64,000 nt of DNA from Promicromonospora soli (GCF_014653785.1 NZ_BNAS01000004.1:317046-381045); one strand, 5' to 3'; counted from the stretch's first letter, positions 27,542 to 36,153 are shown. A program made the numbers and translations. The notes: a model not told the origin generated them from the sequence alone.

Positions 27542-27658
27542 CAGGGTTAGCCATGGACGCCACAGCCTGGTTGTCGACGTGCGCCGCAGACTGCGCGGAA
27601 CACGACCAGTGCCCTGAGGGTTGCCGCATCCGCTCCAGGACACGAGCGAGAGGCTGAG

Positions 27659-28309
27659 ATGGACGAACCTGACGAACCCGACCTGTGGACGGGCGTCGCC
27701 TTCGCCGCCGTCCTGACTGGTCCCGGCTGGCCGCTGATCCAATGGGGCGACTGGCTCTGGTCATTCGTCGATCAGATCCTCTTCGGCCTGTGGACCACCG
27801 CGACGCTCGGGATGCTCGTCGTGGTCGGCAAGCGCCTGGGCAAGAAGCGCGCCCTCGCACTTGGACTGGTCGCCCTTGGCCTTGCCGTCGGCGGCGGCCT
27901 GTCCTGGCTGAGCGAGGACCAGGCGGCCACGACCACCCAGCTCTGGCTGGTCGTTATCCTCGCCATGGCCGGACTCGGCCTGCCGCTCGGATCGGCGATC
28001 GCGCGACTCGAGACCATGACCGGGCACCTCGTTCGGCGCCTCCCGCAGACGGCCACGCTCCCGATCTGGCTCGGTTCCGGGACATGTTCCGTGGTCCAGG
28101 AGCGCCGGGCCCGGTTCGCATTCTTCGCCTTCAGCATGCTGAACGGCGACCTCAAGGTCGCCGGCCCCGCCGCGGACGCCGCGGCCACGAGCGAGGTGCC
28201 CGTGGTCATCGCGGCTGGGTTGAGCGAGTCGGACGCGAAGTGGATCGCGCGGTGGCTTCGGGGCACCGGGGCCAAGGTCAGGATTGATGGGGAGGCACCG
28301 GAGAAGTAG
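27659..28309 (+). CDS. Membrane protein with L7/L12-C-terminal-like tail, unknown function
   Basis: A 216-residue protein. Three hydrophobic segments fall in residues ~15-125 (GPGWPLIQWGDWLW, TATLGMLVVVG, LWLVVILAMAGLGLPLG), followed by a cytosolic tail. The last ~35 residues (VVIAAGLSESDAKWIARWL, then GAKVRI) resemble the C-terminal domain pattern of ribosomal protein bL12 (hydrophobic strand, GxS..xAx.i...L...GAKVxi). I do not recognise a named family. Convergent with the MarR gene eleven bases away. Confidence 0.65.
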   Translation: MDEPDEPDLWTGVAFAAVLTGPGWPLIQWGDWLWSFVDQILFGLWTTATLGMLVVVGKRLGKKRALALGLVALGLAVGGGLSWLSEDQAATTTQLWLVVILAMAGLGLPLGSAIARLETMTGHLVRRLPQTATLPIWLGSGTCSVVQERRARFAFFAFSMLNGDLKVAGPAADAAATSEVPVVIAAGLSESDAKWIARWLRGTGAKVRIDGEAPEK

Positions 28310-28319
28310 TACCCCAGAG

Positions 28320-28706
28320 CTAGCTCTGCGCCAGCCGCGCCGTCAGGCGTGAGAGGACGTCGCGGCCGCGTGACGAGAGGAAGACGCGGATCACACGGCG
28401 GTCGAAGCTGTCGACCTCGCGGTAGACGAGGGCCTTGGTGAGGAGGTCGTCGACCCGGCGGCCGAGGGTCGCCTTGTCGGCGAGCACCGCCTCGCGCAGC
28501 TGGGACATCGTCAGGCCGTCGCCGTCGCCCAGGACGTCGAGGACCAGCCACTCGTCGAGCGTGTAGCCCTCCGGGCCGAGCACCTCAGCGGCGTTCCTGG
28601 CTGCGCGCCGAGCGGCCAGGACGGACTCACGCAGCATCGCGACGGCCATCGCGTCATCCACGTCGTCGTGGGGCGTAGCCGTCGCCGTCTCGCTCGCAGT
28701 GCGCAT
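28320..28706 (-). CDS. MarR-family transcriptional regulator
   Basis: A 128-residue winged-helix regulator. The DNA-binding part spans TLDEWLVLDVLGDGDGLTMS, then SQLREAVLADKATLGRRVDDLLTKALVYR, with the Asp-Arg beta-wing DSFDRRVIRVFLSSRG. It is divergent from the UrtA-like sensor/binding protein gene (28795), with an imperfect inverted repeat GTGTGCTCGTACAC (28724-28737) between them. It therefore probably regulates that gene and itself. A 14-base palindrome CAGAGCTAGCTCTG covers its stop codon. Confidence 0.85.
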   Translation of the reverse strand: MRTASETATATPHDDVDDAMAVAMLRESVLAARRAARNAAEVLGPEGYTLDEWLVLDVLGDGDGLTMSQLREAVLADKATLGRRVDDLLTKALVYREVDSFDRRVIRVFLSSRGRDVLSRLTARLAQS

Positions 28707-28723
28707 GATCGCGTGCCCTCCCT

Positions 28724-28737
28724 GTGTGCTCGTACAC
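28724..28737. promoter_or_regulatory. Possible MarR operator
   Basis: GTGTGCTCGTACAC, arms GTGTGC/GTACAC with one mismatch, in the 88-base divergent gap between the MarR gene and the UrtA-like gene. Size and position suit a MarR dimer. Confidence 0.35.
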
Positions 28738-28794
28738 TACCCGCCAACACTGGCCGAGCCCAGGAGAAAGGGCCCATTACGGGGACGGAGCGTC

Positions 28795-29850
28795 ATGTCG
28801 GACTTCGTCATCGGCGCGCTCCTGCACTTCCAGGGTCCCGGAGGCATCTACGGACCGTCGTGCCAGGCAGTGACCGAGCTGGCCGTCGCCGAGATGAACG
28901 CCTCGGGCGGGATCCTCAGCCGCCCTGTGCGTGCCGAGTTCCTCGACGCGGGCCAGCCGCTCGCGATCCTGCGGCGTCAGGTGGCCGGGGTGCTGATGGC
29001 GGGCAGCATCCACGCTCTGACCGGCTGGCACACGTCGGCGGTGCGCAACGCCGTCGTGCCGCTGGTGCAGCGCCGGGTGCCCTACGTCTACCCGGCGGCC
29101 TACGAGGGCGCCGAGACGCGGCCCGGCCTCTACGTGACCGGAGAGGTCCCGTCGGCCCAGCTGTTCCCCGCCATCTCCCGGCTGCGGGCCGAGCTCGGGG
29201 TGCGCAGCTGGTACGTCGTCGGGGACGACTACGCCTGGCCGCGGCGCACGTTCCAGGTGCTGTCCACTCAGGTCGCGTCCCTCGGGGTGGAGTTCGCCGG
29301 CGCCAGGTTCCTGAACGAGCAGGGCGCGAGCGCCACCCAGCTGGGCGGCGTCGTGAACGACATCGAGACCTCGGGCGCCGACGGCGTGCTGATGCTGATG
29401 GTCGGGCAGAACGCGGTCCGGTTCAACCGTGCGTTCGCCCGGCAGGGCCTGGACGACCGGATGGTCCGCCTGAGCACGCTCATGGAGGAGAACATGCTCA
29501 TGGGCAGCGGCACGGGCGGCACCGCCAACCTGTACTCGACCGGCGGCTGGTTCCGGAGCCTGGCCACGGGCGGGGCGCTCGACCTCATCGGGCGCTACAC
29601 GGCCCACCACGGCGTGCACGCCCCCGCCGTCGGGGCGGCCGCCGAGGCCTGCTACGAGGGCATCTTCGCGCTCCGGACCATCGTCGAGCGGGCGGGTAGC
29701 GCTGCCGTGGCCGCTACCGACCGCTCTGTGGACGGCCTCGTGTACGAAGGGCCGCGCGGCCCCATGCGGTTTCGGGGCAACCATGCCGAGCATCGCCTCT
29801 ACATCGCGCGCGCCGAGGGGTTCGACTTCGACCTCATGGGCGAGCTCTGA
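28795..29850 (+). CDS. Cytosolic UrtA/AmiC-like amide- or urea-binding protein
   Basis: A 351-residue type I periplasmic-binding-fold protein related to UrtA, FmdD and the amide sensor AmiC. Family stretches: IGALLHFQGPGGIYGP, YPAAYEGAET, and WYVVGDDYAWPRRT, which parallels [12 protein letters not shown] of UrtA. It begins at the first beta strand, without a signal peptide or lipobox, so it should remain in the cytosol. AmiC is the known precedent for a cytosolic sensor of this fold. GGAG precedes the ATG at 28795. No transporter permease is next to it; the divergent MarR regulator is its only regulatory neighbour. Confidence 0.8.
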   Translation: MSDFVIGALLHFQGPGGIYGPSCQAVTELAVAEMNASGGILSRPVRAEFLDAGQPLAILRRQVAGVLMAGSIHALTGWHTSAVRNAVVPLVQRRVPYVYPAAYEGAETRPGLYVTGEVPSAQLFPAISRLRAELGVRSWYVVGDDYAWPRRTFQVLSTQVASLGVEFAGARFLNEQGASATQLGGVVNDIETSGADGVLMLMVGQNAVRFNRAFARQGLDDRMVRLSTLMEENMLMGSGTGGTANLYSTGGWFRSLATGGALDLIGRYTAHHGVHAPAVGAAAEACYEGIFALRTIVERAGSAAVAATDRSVDGLVYEGPRGPMRFRGNHAEHRLYIARAEGFDFDLMGEL

Positions 29851-29865
29851 ACCACGCGGCCACTG

Positions 29866-29881
29866 TGTGACCCAGGTCACA
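29866..29881. promoter_or_regulatory. CRP/GlxR-type operator
   Basis: TGTGACCCAGGTCACA, a perfect TGTGA-N6-TCACA palindrome, centred about 96 bases before the BBE oxidoreductase start and just after the UrtA-like stop. It matches the consensus of CRP/GlxR cAMP-receptor proteins of actinobacteria. Confidence 0.6.
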
Positions 29882-29969
29882 TCGCCATGCGGTCACACCC
29901 ATCGGGCCCGGGGAGTCATCTGTTCGTTCGGTGCAGCACACACCGCGACTCCCCTGTGGAAGGAACGTC

Positions 29970-31319
29970 ATGACTTCAGCGCTCGAAACCCTTCGCCGTG
30001 ACTTCGGCGGCGACATCATCGAACCGGGCGGAGCCGGGTACGAGTCGGCCAGCCGCTCGGTGCTCACCGCGGGCAGCCCGGCCTTTGTCCTCCGGCCCAA
30101 GAACGTAGGGGACGTGCGGGCGGCCGTCGGATTTGCTTCCGGCTCGGGGCTCGCGCTGTCCGTACGCGGCGGCGGGCACAGCTTTCCGGGCTTCGGCACC
30201 AACGACGGCGGCGTCGTCATCGATCTGAGCGAGCTCGCGAGCGTGGAGATCGTCGACGACGAACGCCACCTCGTGCGGATCGGCGGCGGCGCCACCTGGG
30301 GCCAGGTAGCGGCAGCCCTGGCCCCGCACGGCCTCGCGATCTCCTCGGGCGACACCAAGAGCGTCGGCGTCGGCGGGCTGACGCTGAGCGGCGGCATCGG
30401 CTGGAAGGTCCGGAAGTACGGCCTGGCACTGGACAACGTGGTCGGCGCGGAGCTGGTCACGGCCGACGGCGAGGTCGTGACCGCGAGCGCCGACCAGAAC
30501 CCGGAGCTGTTCTGGGCGATCCGTGGCGGCGGCGGCAATCTCGGGATCGTGACGGCCTTCGAGTTCGCGGCGCACCTGACGACCGGCGTCTTCTTCGGCA
30601 AGGTGACCTTCCCGGCGGCGGAGGCCGCCGACGTGCTCCAGGGCTGGGCGGGCTACCTCCGCACCGCCCCGGAAGAGCTCACGTCCGTCGCGAACATGGC
30701 CAACCCGTTTGCCGGCGGTCCCGAGGCACCGGTCGAGATCCACGTCACCTTCGACGGTGACGACCCGGAGCTCGCGGCCCAGGCCATCGACCCGATCCGT
30801 GGGCTCGGGACGGTGGTGGCCGACGACGTCGCGCTGAAGCCCTACGCGGACATCCTCGCCGAGGGCGCGACCCCGCCGCCCGGCATCCAGGTGGTGGCCC
30901 GGAACGCCTTCGTCGGCCGGGAGTCGGTGCCCGACATCCTGCAGATCCTTGCCGGGGTCGGGACGTCGCAGGGTTCGCCGTCGATCTCCATCCACCACGT
31001 CACCGGGGCGGTCTCGCGGGTCGCCGACGACGCCACCGCCTACGCGCACCGCCACGCGGAGCTGATGGTCACCACCTTCACCGGTGGCCCGAAGCCGGTC
31101 GTCGAGGCCGCGCGCCCTGGCCTGGACGCGATCTGGGAGAAGCTCGCGCCGCACGTCGGCGGCGCCTACGCGAACTTCCTCGCGTCGGCGACCGAGGAGG
31201 ACGTGGCAGCGGTCTATCCGACGCAGACGTATCGCCGGCTTGCGGCGGTCAAGCGGCAGTACGACCCAAGCAACCTGTTCGCCCGCAACCACAACGTCCG
31301 GCCGGAATTGGCCCTGTAA
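29970..31319 (+). CDS. BBE-type FAD-linked oxidoreductase
   Basis: A 449-residue flavoprotein of the berberine-bridge-enzyme/VAO family. The FAD-binding domain has the covalent-FAD His70 in RGGGHSFPGFG, and the SGDTKSVGVGGLTLSGG stretch where bicovalent members have a Cys; here none is present, so attachment should be through His only. The C-terminal BBE segment YRRLAAVKRQYDPSNLF is typical. Members oxidise sugars or secondary metabolites with O2. No signal peptide. The ATG is preceded by GGAAGGA. A CRP-like site and an intrinsic terminator flank the gene, so it is probably monocistronic. Confidence 0.88.
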   Translation: MTSALETLRRDFGGDIIEPGGAGYESASRSVLTAGSPAFVLRPKNVGDVRAAVGFASGSGLALSVRGGGHSFPGFGTNDGGVVIDLSELASVEIVDDERHLVRIGGGATWGQVAAALAPHGLAISSGDTKSVGVGGLTLSGGIGWKVRKYGLALDNVVGAELVTADGEVVTASADQNPELFWAIRGGGGNLGIVTAFEFAAHLTTGVFFGKVTFPAAEAADVLQGWAGYLRTAPEELTSVANMANPFAGGPEAPVEIHVTFDGDDPELAAQAIDPIRGLGTVVADDVALKPYADILAEGATPPPGIQVVARNAFVGRESVPDILQILAGVGTSQGSPSISIHHVTGAVSRVADDATAYAHRHAELMVTTFTGGPKPVVEAARPGLDAIWEKLAPHVGGAYANFLASATEEDVAAVYPTQTYRRLAAVKRQYDPSNLFARNHNVRPELAL

Positions 31320-31330
31320 ACCTGCGCACA

Positions 31331-31365
31331 CGCGGGCGCCGTTCCATTCGGGGACGGCGCCCGCG
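31331..31365. terminator. Intrinsic terminator after the BBE gene
   Basis: A perfect 12-bp GC-rich stem (31331-31342 with 31354-31365) around an 11-base loop, 12 bases after the stop. The T-tract is weak, as usual in high-GC actinobacteria. Confidence 0.7.
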
Positions 31366-31509
31366 CCGCGCACAGTGACATAGCCCACGTTTGATAAACG
31401 GGTCAAGCCAGACATATACGTACCCCACGACCGTAACGCGATTGTGACTTTTGAACCGTCCCGGGTTAGCGTCGGTCCGCTCGTGGGAGAGCTACGAGTA
31501 CTCGAGGCG

Positions 31510-31674
31510 GACGCCGAACCCTGTCACCGCCCCCGAGATCAGCACCTACCCGATGACAGGGACGGGGGAACCACGAAGTCGGGCACCACCGGTGCCCTTG
31601 GGGTGAAGCCGCACGGAAAGTACCGCGGCCGGGTCATCTCCGATCCGAATCCGACAGCTCACTTCGTAGGCGTC
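31510..31674 (+). ncRNA. c-di-AMP (ydaO/yuaA-type) riboswitch
   Basis: The sequence has the conserved core of this class in order: GGGGGAACCA (31564-31573), GGGGUGAAG, GCGGCCGGGU, and the strongly conserved UCCGAAUCCGACAGCUCAC followed by UUCGUAGGCG. Helix P1 is formed by GACGCC (31510-31515) and GGCGUC (31669-31674). The class is known to bind c-di-AMP, generally lowering expression, and in actinobacteria commonly precedes cell-wall hydrolase genes. Here the ribosome site AGGAGA (31675-31680) begins immediately after P1, so translational control is plausible. Confidence 0.9.
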
Positions 31675-31686
31675 AGGAGACCACAC

Positions 31687-32508
31687 GTGACTACACGCAC
31701 GCCTGGGCGCCATCGTGCTGCCCGCAGACCCATCACACCGCTGACTCCTCTCTCCCGCGCCGCGGCGCGGAGCATCTCGAGCGTCGCCCGTCGTGGCGCC
31801 TTCGTCGCCGCCGGGTCGGGCCTGGTCGTCTCGCTGCTCAGCGTCCCCGCGGACGCCGCGCCGGTGTCCGACAACAGCCCGGCCACCGCCGAGCTCGACA
31901 TCCTGACGGACACCACGAACGCGGTGGCGGCGCAGGCCGTGACCGCGGAGGCTGCCCAGGCCGTGACCACGGCGCCGGCCCTGACCGCGCCGGCCGTGAA
32001 GGTCGCCGCCGACAGCAAGTTCGCCCTGGAGACGGGGACGATAAAGGTGACGCCGGCACCCGAGCCGGAGCCCGAGCCCGAGCCGGAGCCCGTCGTCGAG
32101 GCCGAGCCCGTCGAGGAGCAGGCCGCCGCCGAGCCCGTGGAGGAGGAGGTGGAAGAGGCTGTCCCGGCCTCTGCCGCCGGTTCCGACATCGTCTCCATCG
32201 CCATGCAGTACCTCGGCGTGCCGTACGTCTGGGCTGGTTCGACCCCCGCCGGGTTCGACTGCTCCGGGTTCACGTCGTACGTCTACGCCCAGGTCGGCAT
32301 CGAGCTGCCGCACTCCTCGGCGGAGCAGCGCTACGCCGGCACCGTGGTCTCCGCGGCCGAGGCACTGCCGGGCGACCTCATCTGGAGCCCCGGCCACGTC
32401 TCCATCTACGCGGGCGACGGCATGCAGGTCGAGGCCCCGGTCCCGGGCGAGACCGTCCGCTACACCGAGATCTGGCAGGACAGCCCGACGTTCATCCGCG
32501 TCGGCTGA
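31687..32508 (+). CDS. Secreted NlpC/P60 peptidoglycan endopeptidase (C40)
   Basis: A 273-residue cell-wall hydrolase. A basic N-terminus and hydrophobic segment (FVAAGSGLVVSLLSVPADAA) form a signal peptide. A flexible Pro/Glu-rich linker (PEPEPEPEPEPEP) leads to the C-terminal NlpC/P60 domain with the catalytic pair Cys192 (DCSGF) and His237 (GHVSIYAG). The C40 family cleaves D-Glu-meso-DAP or related stem-peptide bonds. The GTG start has AGGAGA six bases upstream, directly behind the c-di-AMP riboswitch, so its level should respond to envelope/osmotic signalling through c-di-AMP. Confidence 0.92.
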   Translation: MTTRTPGRHRAARRPITPLTPLSRAAARSISSVARRGAFVAAGSGLVVSLLSVPADAAPVSDNSPATAELDILTDTTNAVAAQAVTAEAAQAVTTAPALTAPAVKVAADSKFALETGTIKVTPAPEPEPEPEPEPVVEAEPVEEQAAAEPVEEEVEEAVPASAAGSDIVSIAMQYLGVPYVWAGSTPAGFDCSGFTSYVYAQVGIELPHSSAEQRYAGTVVSAAEALPGDLIWSPGHVSIYAGDGMQVEAPVPGETVRYTEIWQDSPTFIRVG

Positions 32509-32544
32509 CAAACCACGCTGGACCACGCTCGACCGCGCACCACA

Positions 32545-32578
32545 ACGAGGGCCCGCACCACACGGTGCGGGCCCTCGT
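32545..32578. terminator. Strong intrinsic terminator after the NlpC/P60 gene
   Basis: Perfect 15-bp stem (32545-32559 with 32564-32578) and a four-base ACAC loop. It ends the peptidase transcript 37 bases after the stop. Confidence 0.85.
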
Positions 32579-32611
32579 GCGTATCGGGATCCGGGTGGCA
32601 GGATCTTCGCC

Positions 32612-34042
32612 ATGAGCGCTCCCGCCCCCACGGCAGTCGAGACCAACGCCCTCAACACGATCGACGAGTCCGAGCGGCGCGGGTCGCCGCGCGACCTGTT
32701 CTGGCCGTGGTTCGCGGCCAACGTGTCGGTGCTCGGGCTGGGCTACGGCTCCTACCTCCTCGGGTTCGGCGTGTCGTTCTGGCAGGCCGTGGTCGTCGGC
32801 GCGATCGGCATCGTGGTGTCGTTCCTGTTCTGCGGGTTCATCTCGCTGGCCGGGAAGCGTGGGTCGGCGCCCACCATGGTGCTGTCCCGGGCGGCGTTCG
32901 GCGTGCAGGGCAACAGGCTTCCGTCGCTGCTGTCGTGGATCCTCACCGTGGGATGGGAGACGGTCCTCGTCGCCCTGGCCACGCTCGCGACGTCGACGGT
33001 GCTCGGGGCCCTCGGCTGGGGTGGCGGCACGGCCACCAAGGTCGTGGCCCTCGTGGTCGTGGCGAGCATCGTGGTCGTCGCGGGCATCTTCGGGTTCGAC
33101 CTGGTGATGCGGCTGCAGGTGGTCATCACGGTGCTGACTGCCGTGCTCACCGTCGTCTACATCATCCTCGTGGCCGACCACATCGACTGGGCCACCGTCG
33201 CCGCGATTCCCGCGGGCGCCAGCCCGCAGGTGGTCGGCGGGCTCGTGTTCATGATGACCGGGTTCGGCCTGGGCTGGGTCAACATGGCCGCCGACTACTC
33301 GCGCTACCTGCCGCGCACCGCCTCCGGCCCGCGGATCGTCGGCTGGACCACCCTGGGCGCCTCGCTGGCCCCGCTGGTCCTGCTGACGTTCGGCCTGCTG
33401 CTCGCCGGCTCCGACCCCGAGCTGAACGAGGCGATCGGCGCCGACCCGATCGGCGCCCTGTCGACGCTCCTGCCCACCTGGTTCCTCATCCCGTTCGCCG
33501 TCGTCGCGCTGGCGGGGCTGATCGGCGGCGCCGCGCTCGACATCTACTCCTCCGGCCTGGCCCTGCTGTCCCTGGGCCTGCCCGCGCCGCGCTGGGTCGC
33601 GGCCGCCATCGACGGCGCGCTCATGATCGTCGGCGCGATCTACGTCGTGTTCGTCGCCGACTCGTTCATCGGCCCCTTCCAGGGCTTCCTGATCACGCTG
33701 GGCGTGCCGATCGCCGCCTGGTGCGGCGTGCTGCTCGCCGACATCCTGCTGCGCCGCCGCGACTACACCGACGCCGACCTGTACGACTCCTCCGGCCGGT
33801 ACGGATCCGTGAACTGGGCCGCCGTGCTCCTGGTCCTGGCCGGCACCGCCGTCGGCTGGGGGCTGGTGACCAACACCTACGCGCCGTGGCTGGCCTGGCA
33901 GGGCTACCTGCTCGGCCCGCTGGGCGGGGTCGAGGGCAGCTGGGCGTTCGCCAACCTGGGCGTGCTCGTCGCCCTGGCCATCGGGTTCGTCGGGACACTC
34001 CTGCTGAGCGCCCGCGCGGTGCGCCGCCAGGAGGAGCGATGA
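32612..34042 (+). CDS. NCS1-family purine/cytosine-type permease
   Basis: A 476-residue secondary transporter with about twelve helices, related to CodB and PurP cytosine/allantoin/nucleobase permeases. The N-terminal segment DLFWPWFAANVSVLGLGYG and the FGLGWVNMAADYSRYLPR stretch are NCS1 landmarks. Substrate not decidable by inspection: cytosine, allantoin, hydantoin or a pyridine are all possible. Its stop overlaps the start of a cysteine hydrolase (ATGA), so transport and first hydrolysis are probably linked. Confidence 0.85.
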   Translation: MSAPAPTAVETNALNTIDESERRGSPRDLFWPWFAANVSVLGLGYGSYLLGFGVSFWQAVVVGAIGIVVSFLFCGFISLAGKRGSAPTMVLSRAAFGVQGNRLPSLLSWILTVGWETVLVALATLATSTVLGALGWGGGTATKVVALVVVASIVVVAGIFGFDLVMRLQVVITVLTAVLTVVYIILVADHIDWATVAAIPAGASPQVVGGLVFMMTGFGLGWVNMAADYSRYLPRTASGPRIVGWTTLGASLAPLVLLTFGLLLAGSDPELNEAIGADPIGALSTLLPTWFLIPFAVVALAGLIGGAALDIYSSGLALLSLGLPAPRWVAAAIDGALMIVGAIYVVFVADSFIGPFQGFLITLGVPIAAWCGVLLADILLRRRDYTDADLYDSSGRYGSVNWAAVLLVLAGTAVGWGLVTNTYAPWLAWQGYLLGPLGGVEGSWAFANLGVLVALAIGFVGTLLLSARAVRRQEER

Positions 34043-34614
34043 CCGACGGCGCGGCCGTCCCCGGGCCGGACGCCGCCCTGGTCGTCATCGACATGCAGGA
34101 CGTCTTCGCCCGCCCGTCGAGCCCCTGGGCCGCGCCCGACTACCCGGACGCGCTCGCCGGTACGCGCCGCCTGCTCCCCGCTTTCGCGGGCCGCACCGTC
34201 CTCACCAGGTACGTAGCCCCCGCGGTGCCCGACGGCGCCTGGCGCGCCTACTTCGACCAGTGGCCGTTCGCGCTCGTGCCCGAGCACGACCCGCTGTACG
34301 AGATCGCCGACCTGGCCGACGTCGTGGACGACGGGGTGCCCGTCGTCACGCGCACCACGTTCAGCAAGTGGGGCCCCGAGCTGGAGGCCGCCGCCGGCGG
34401 ATCAGGCGAGCTCGTGCTCGCCGGTGTGGCCACCGACTGCTGCGTGATCTCGACGGCGCTCGCCGCCGCCGACGCGGGCCGCCGGGTGCTCGTGGTCGAG
34501 GACGCCTGCGCGGGCTCGACGGCGGAGAACCACGAGCGCGCCCTGGAGATCATGCGGCTGTACGCGCCGCTGATCGAGGTGACGACGGTCGAGGAAGTGC
34601 TCGGCAAGGTCTAG
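34039..34614 (+). CDS. Isochorismatase-fold cysteine hydrolase
   Basis: A 191-residue hydrolase of the nicotinamidase/ureidoacrylate/biuret amidohydrolase family. The triad is visible: Asp18 in VVIDMQ, Lys in TTFSKWG, and Cys135 in ATDCCVIS. The ATG overlaps the permease stop, with AGGAGGAG just upstream. Pairing with an NCS1 permease suggests uptake and deamidation of a small amide or nucleobase breakdown product; nicotinamide or ureido compounds are plausible. Confidence 0.85.
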   Translation: MTDGAAVPGPDAALVVIDMQDVFARPSSPWAAPDYPDALAGTRRLLPAFAGRTVLTRYVAPAVPDGAWRAYFDQWPFALVPEHDPLYEIADLADVVDDGVPVVTRTTFSKWGPELEAAAGGSGELVLAGVATDCCVISTALAAADAGRRVLVVEDACAGSTAENHERALEIMRLYAPLIEVTTVEEVLGKV

Positions 34615-34728
34615 CCCGACCCCAGCCGCCGGCAGGTACCTGCTGAACATTCGTCAGTTGGCCCGGCGCTATGGGCGCGATGATGTCCCCGCCCGGGTTG
34701 GGCACCAGCCAGATCAAAGGAGCCAGAC

Positions 34729-35622
34729 GTGACCGTGACCAGGATCCGCGCCCAGTGGGAGCGCCGTGACGAGCGATTCGGCGCCGTCAACGGGGACGAG
34801 TACGTCAAGGTGCTCTTCGACGAGGGGAGCTGGCTCGAAGGGCCGGCCTACTCGCCCGCTTGGCGCACCCTGCTGGTCAGCGACATCCCGAACGACCGGG
34901 TTCTCGCCTGGGACGAGGCGACCGGCGGCGTCGGCGTCTGGCGCAGCCCGGGCGGCTACGCCAACGGACGCACCATCGACCGCGCGGGCCGGATGCTCCA
35001 GTGCGAGCAGGGCACCCGTTCGGTGACCCGCACCGAGCCCGACGGAACCGTCACCGTGCTGGCCGACCGCTGGCAGGGAAAACGCCTCAACAGCCCCAAC
35101 GACCTGGTCGAGCGCAGCGACGGGAGCGTGTGGTTCACGGACCCGAGCTACGGCATCGACAGCGACTACGAGGGACATCGCGCCACGCCCGAGATCGACG
35201 GCTGCCACGTCTACCGCCGCGACCCGGACGGGTCGGTCACCCGGGTCGCCGACGACTTCATCCGCCCGAATGGACTCGCCTTCTCCGCGGACGAGCAGAC
35301 CCTCTACATCGTGGACACCCGGCGCGAGCACCTCCGCCGCTTCGACGTCCAGCCCGACCTCTCTCTGTCAGGCGGCGAGGTGCTCGGTACCTCCGACGCC
35401 GGCGGCTTCGACGGTCTGCGGGTCGACGACGCGGGCCGGCTCTGGGTAGCCGCCCACGACGGCCTGCACTGCTTCCACCCGGACGGCACCCTGCTCGGCA
35501 AGCTGCTGCTGCCCGAGGTGTGCTCGAACCTCACGTTCGGCGGGCCCAAGCGGAACGTGCTGTACGTGACCGCGACGAACCTGCTGCTGTCGATCCGGCT
35601 GAACGTGACGGGGGTTCGCTAG
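34729..35622 (+). CDS. SMP-30/gluconolactonase family lactonase
   Basis: A 297-residue six-bladed beta-propeller hydrolase. The metal-binding positions are in LEGPAY (Glu), LNSPNDLV (Asn) and RPNGLAFS (Asn), followed by DGLRVDDAGRLWV (Asp). Such enzymes hydrolyse aldonolactones during sugar oxidation. GTG start behind AAAGGAG. It is monocistronic; its TAG stop overlaps the opposite-strand TAG of the next gene in one CTAG (35619-35622). Confidence 0.88.
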   Translation: MTVTRIRAQWERRDERFGAVNGDEYVKVLFDEGSWLEGPAYSPAWRTLLVSDIPNDRVLAWDEATGGVGVWRSPGGYANGRTIDRAGRMLQCEQGTRSVTRTEPDGTVTVLADRWQGKRLNSPNDLVERSDGSVWFTDPSYGIDSDYEGHRATPEIDGCHVYRRDPDGSVTRVADDFIRPNGLAFSADEQTLYIVDTRREHLRRFDVQPDLSLSGGEVLGTSDAGGFDGLRVDDAGRLWVAAHDGLHCFHPDGTLLGKLLLPEVCSNLTFGGPKRNVLYVTATNLLLSIRLNVTGVR

Positions 35623-36113
35623 CCTTCCGGAGCCACCGCCGTCGGCGTACCGCCCGTGATGCGGACCAGCTCGTCGAACGTCGTCGGGAAGACGGTCTTG
35701 GCGTGGCCGGCCGCCGCCCATACCTCGTCGTAGGCGGCGAGCGCCGTGTCGACGTAGGTCGGCACCGGCGCCGGGTGACCCACGGGCGCGACGCCGCCGA
35801 TCACTTGGCCCGTCGCAGCTCTGACCTGCTCCTTCGACGCCCGCGTGATGGACACGCCCAGCCGCTCCCCCAGCCATGCCGTGTCCACGCGGTGCGCGCC
35901 GGAGGTGAGGACGAGGGTCGGCTCGCCGTCGAACAGGAACACGAGCGAGTTCGCGATCTGACCTACCGCGATGCCGAGGAACTCGGCGGCGAGCGCGGCG
36001 GTCGTCGCGGCGTCGTCCAGCCAGCGGACCTGGCCGACGGCGCCGGCCTCCGCGAGCGCGGCGGTGACCTTCTCGACGGCGGGGTGGATCGGTGCGGGGA
36101 CCTCGTTCGGCAT
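35619..36113 (-). CDS. YbaK/EbsC-family aminoacyl-tRNA deacylase
   Basis: A 164-residue trans-editing domain protein of the YbaK/ProX-like family that hydrolyses mischarged aminoacyl-tRNA. The hallmarks are VLTSGAHRVDTAWL, the conserved Lys region RASKEQVRAATGQVIGGVAPVGHP (in pieces) and a final TFDELVRITG. Standalone and convergent with the lactonase gene, sharing an overlapping stop. Confidence 0.88.
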   Translation of the reverse strand: MPNEVPAPIHPAVEKVTAALAEAGAVGQVRWLDDAATTAALAAEFLGIAVGQIANSLVFLFDGEPTLVLTSGAHRVDTAWLGERLGVSITRASKEQVRAATGQVIGGVAPVGHPAPVPTYVDTALAAYDEVWAAAGHAKTVFPTTFDELVRITGGTPTAVAPEG

Positions 36114-36153
36114 ACGGCGATCCTAGGTAGTCCAGCCGACGAGGTCCGGCGAA

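Noticed and set aside
32054-32090. Short tandem repeat (GAGCCCGAGCCGGAG type)
   Set aside because: It encodes the Pro-Glu linker of the NlpC/P60 protein, a common low-complexity wall-spanning region, not an independent repeat or CRISPR.
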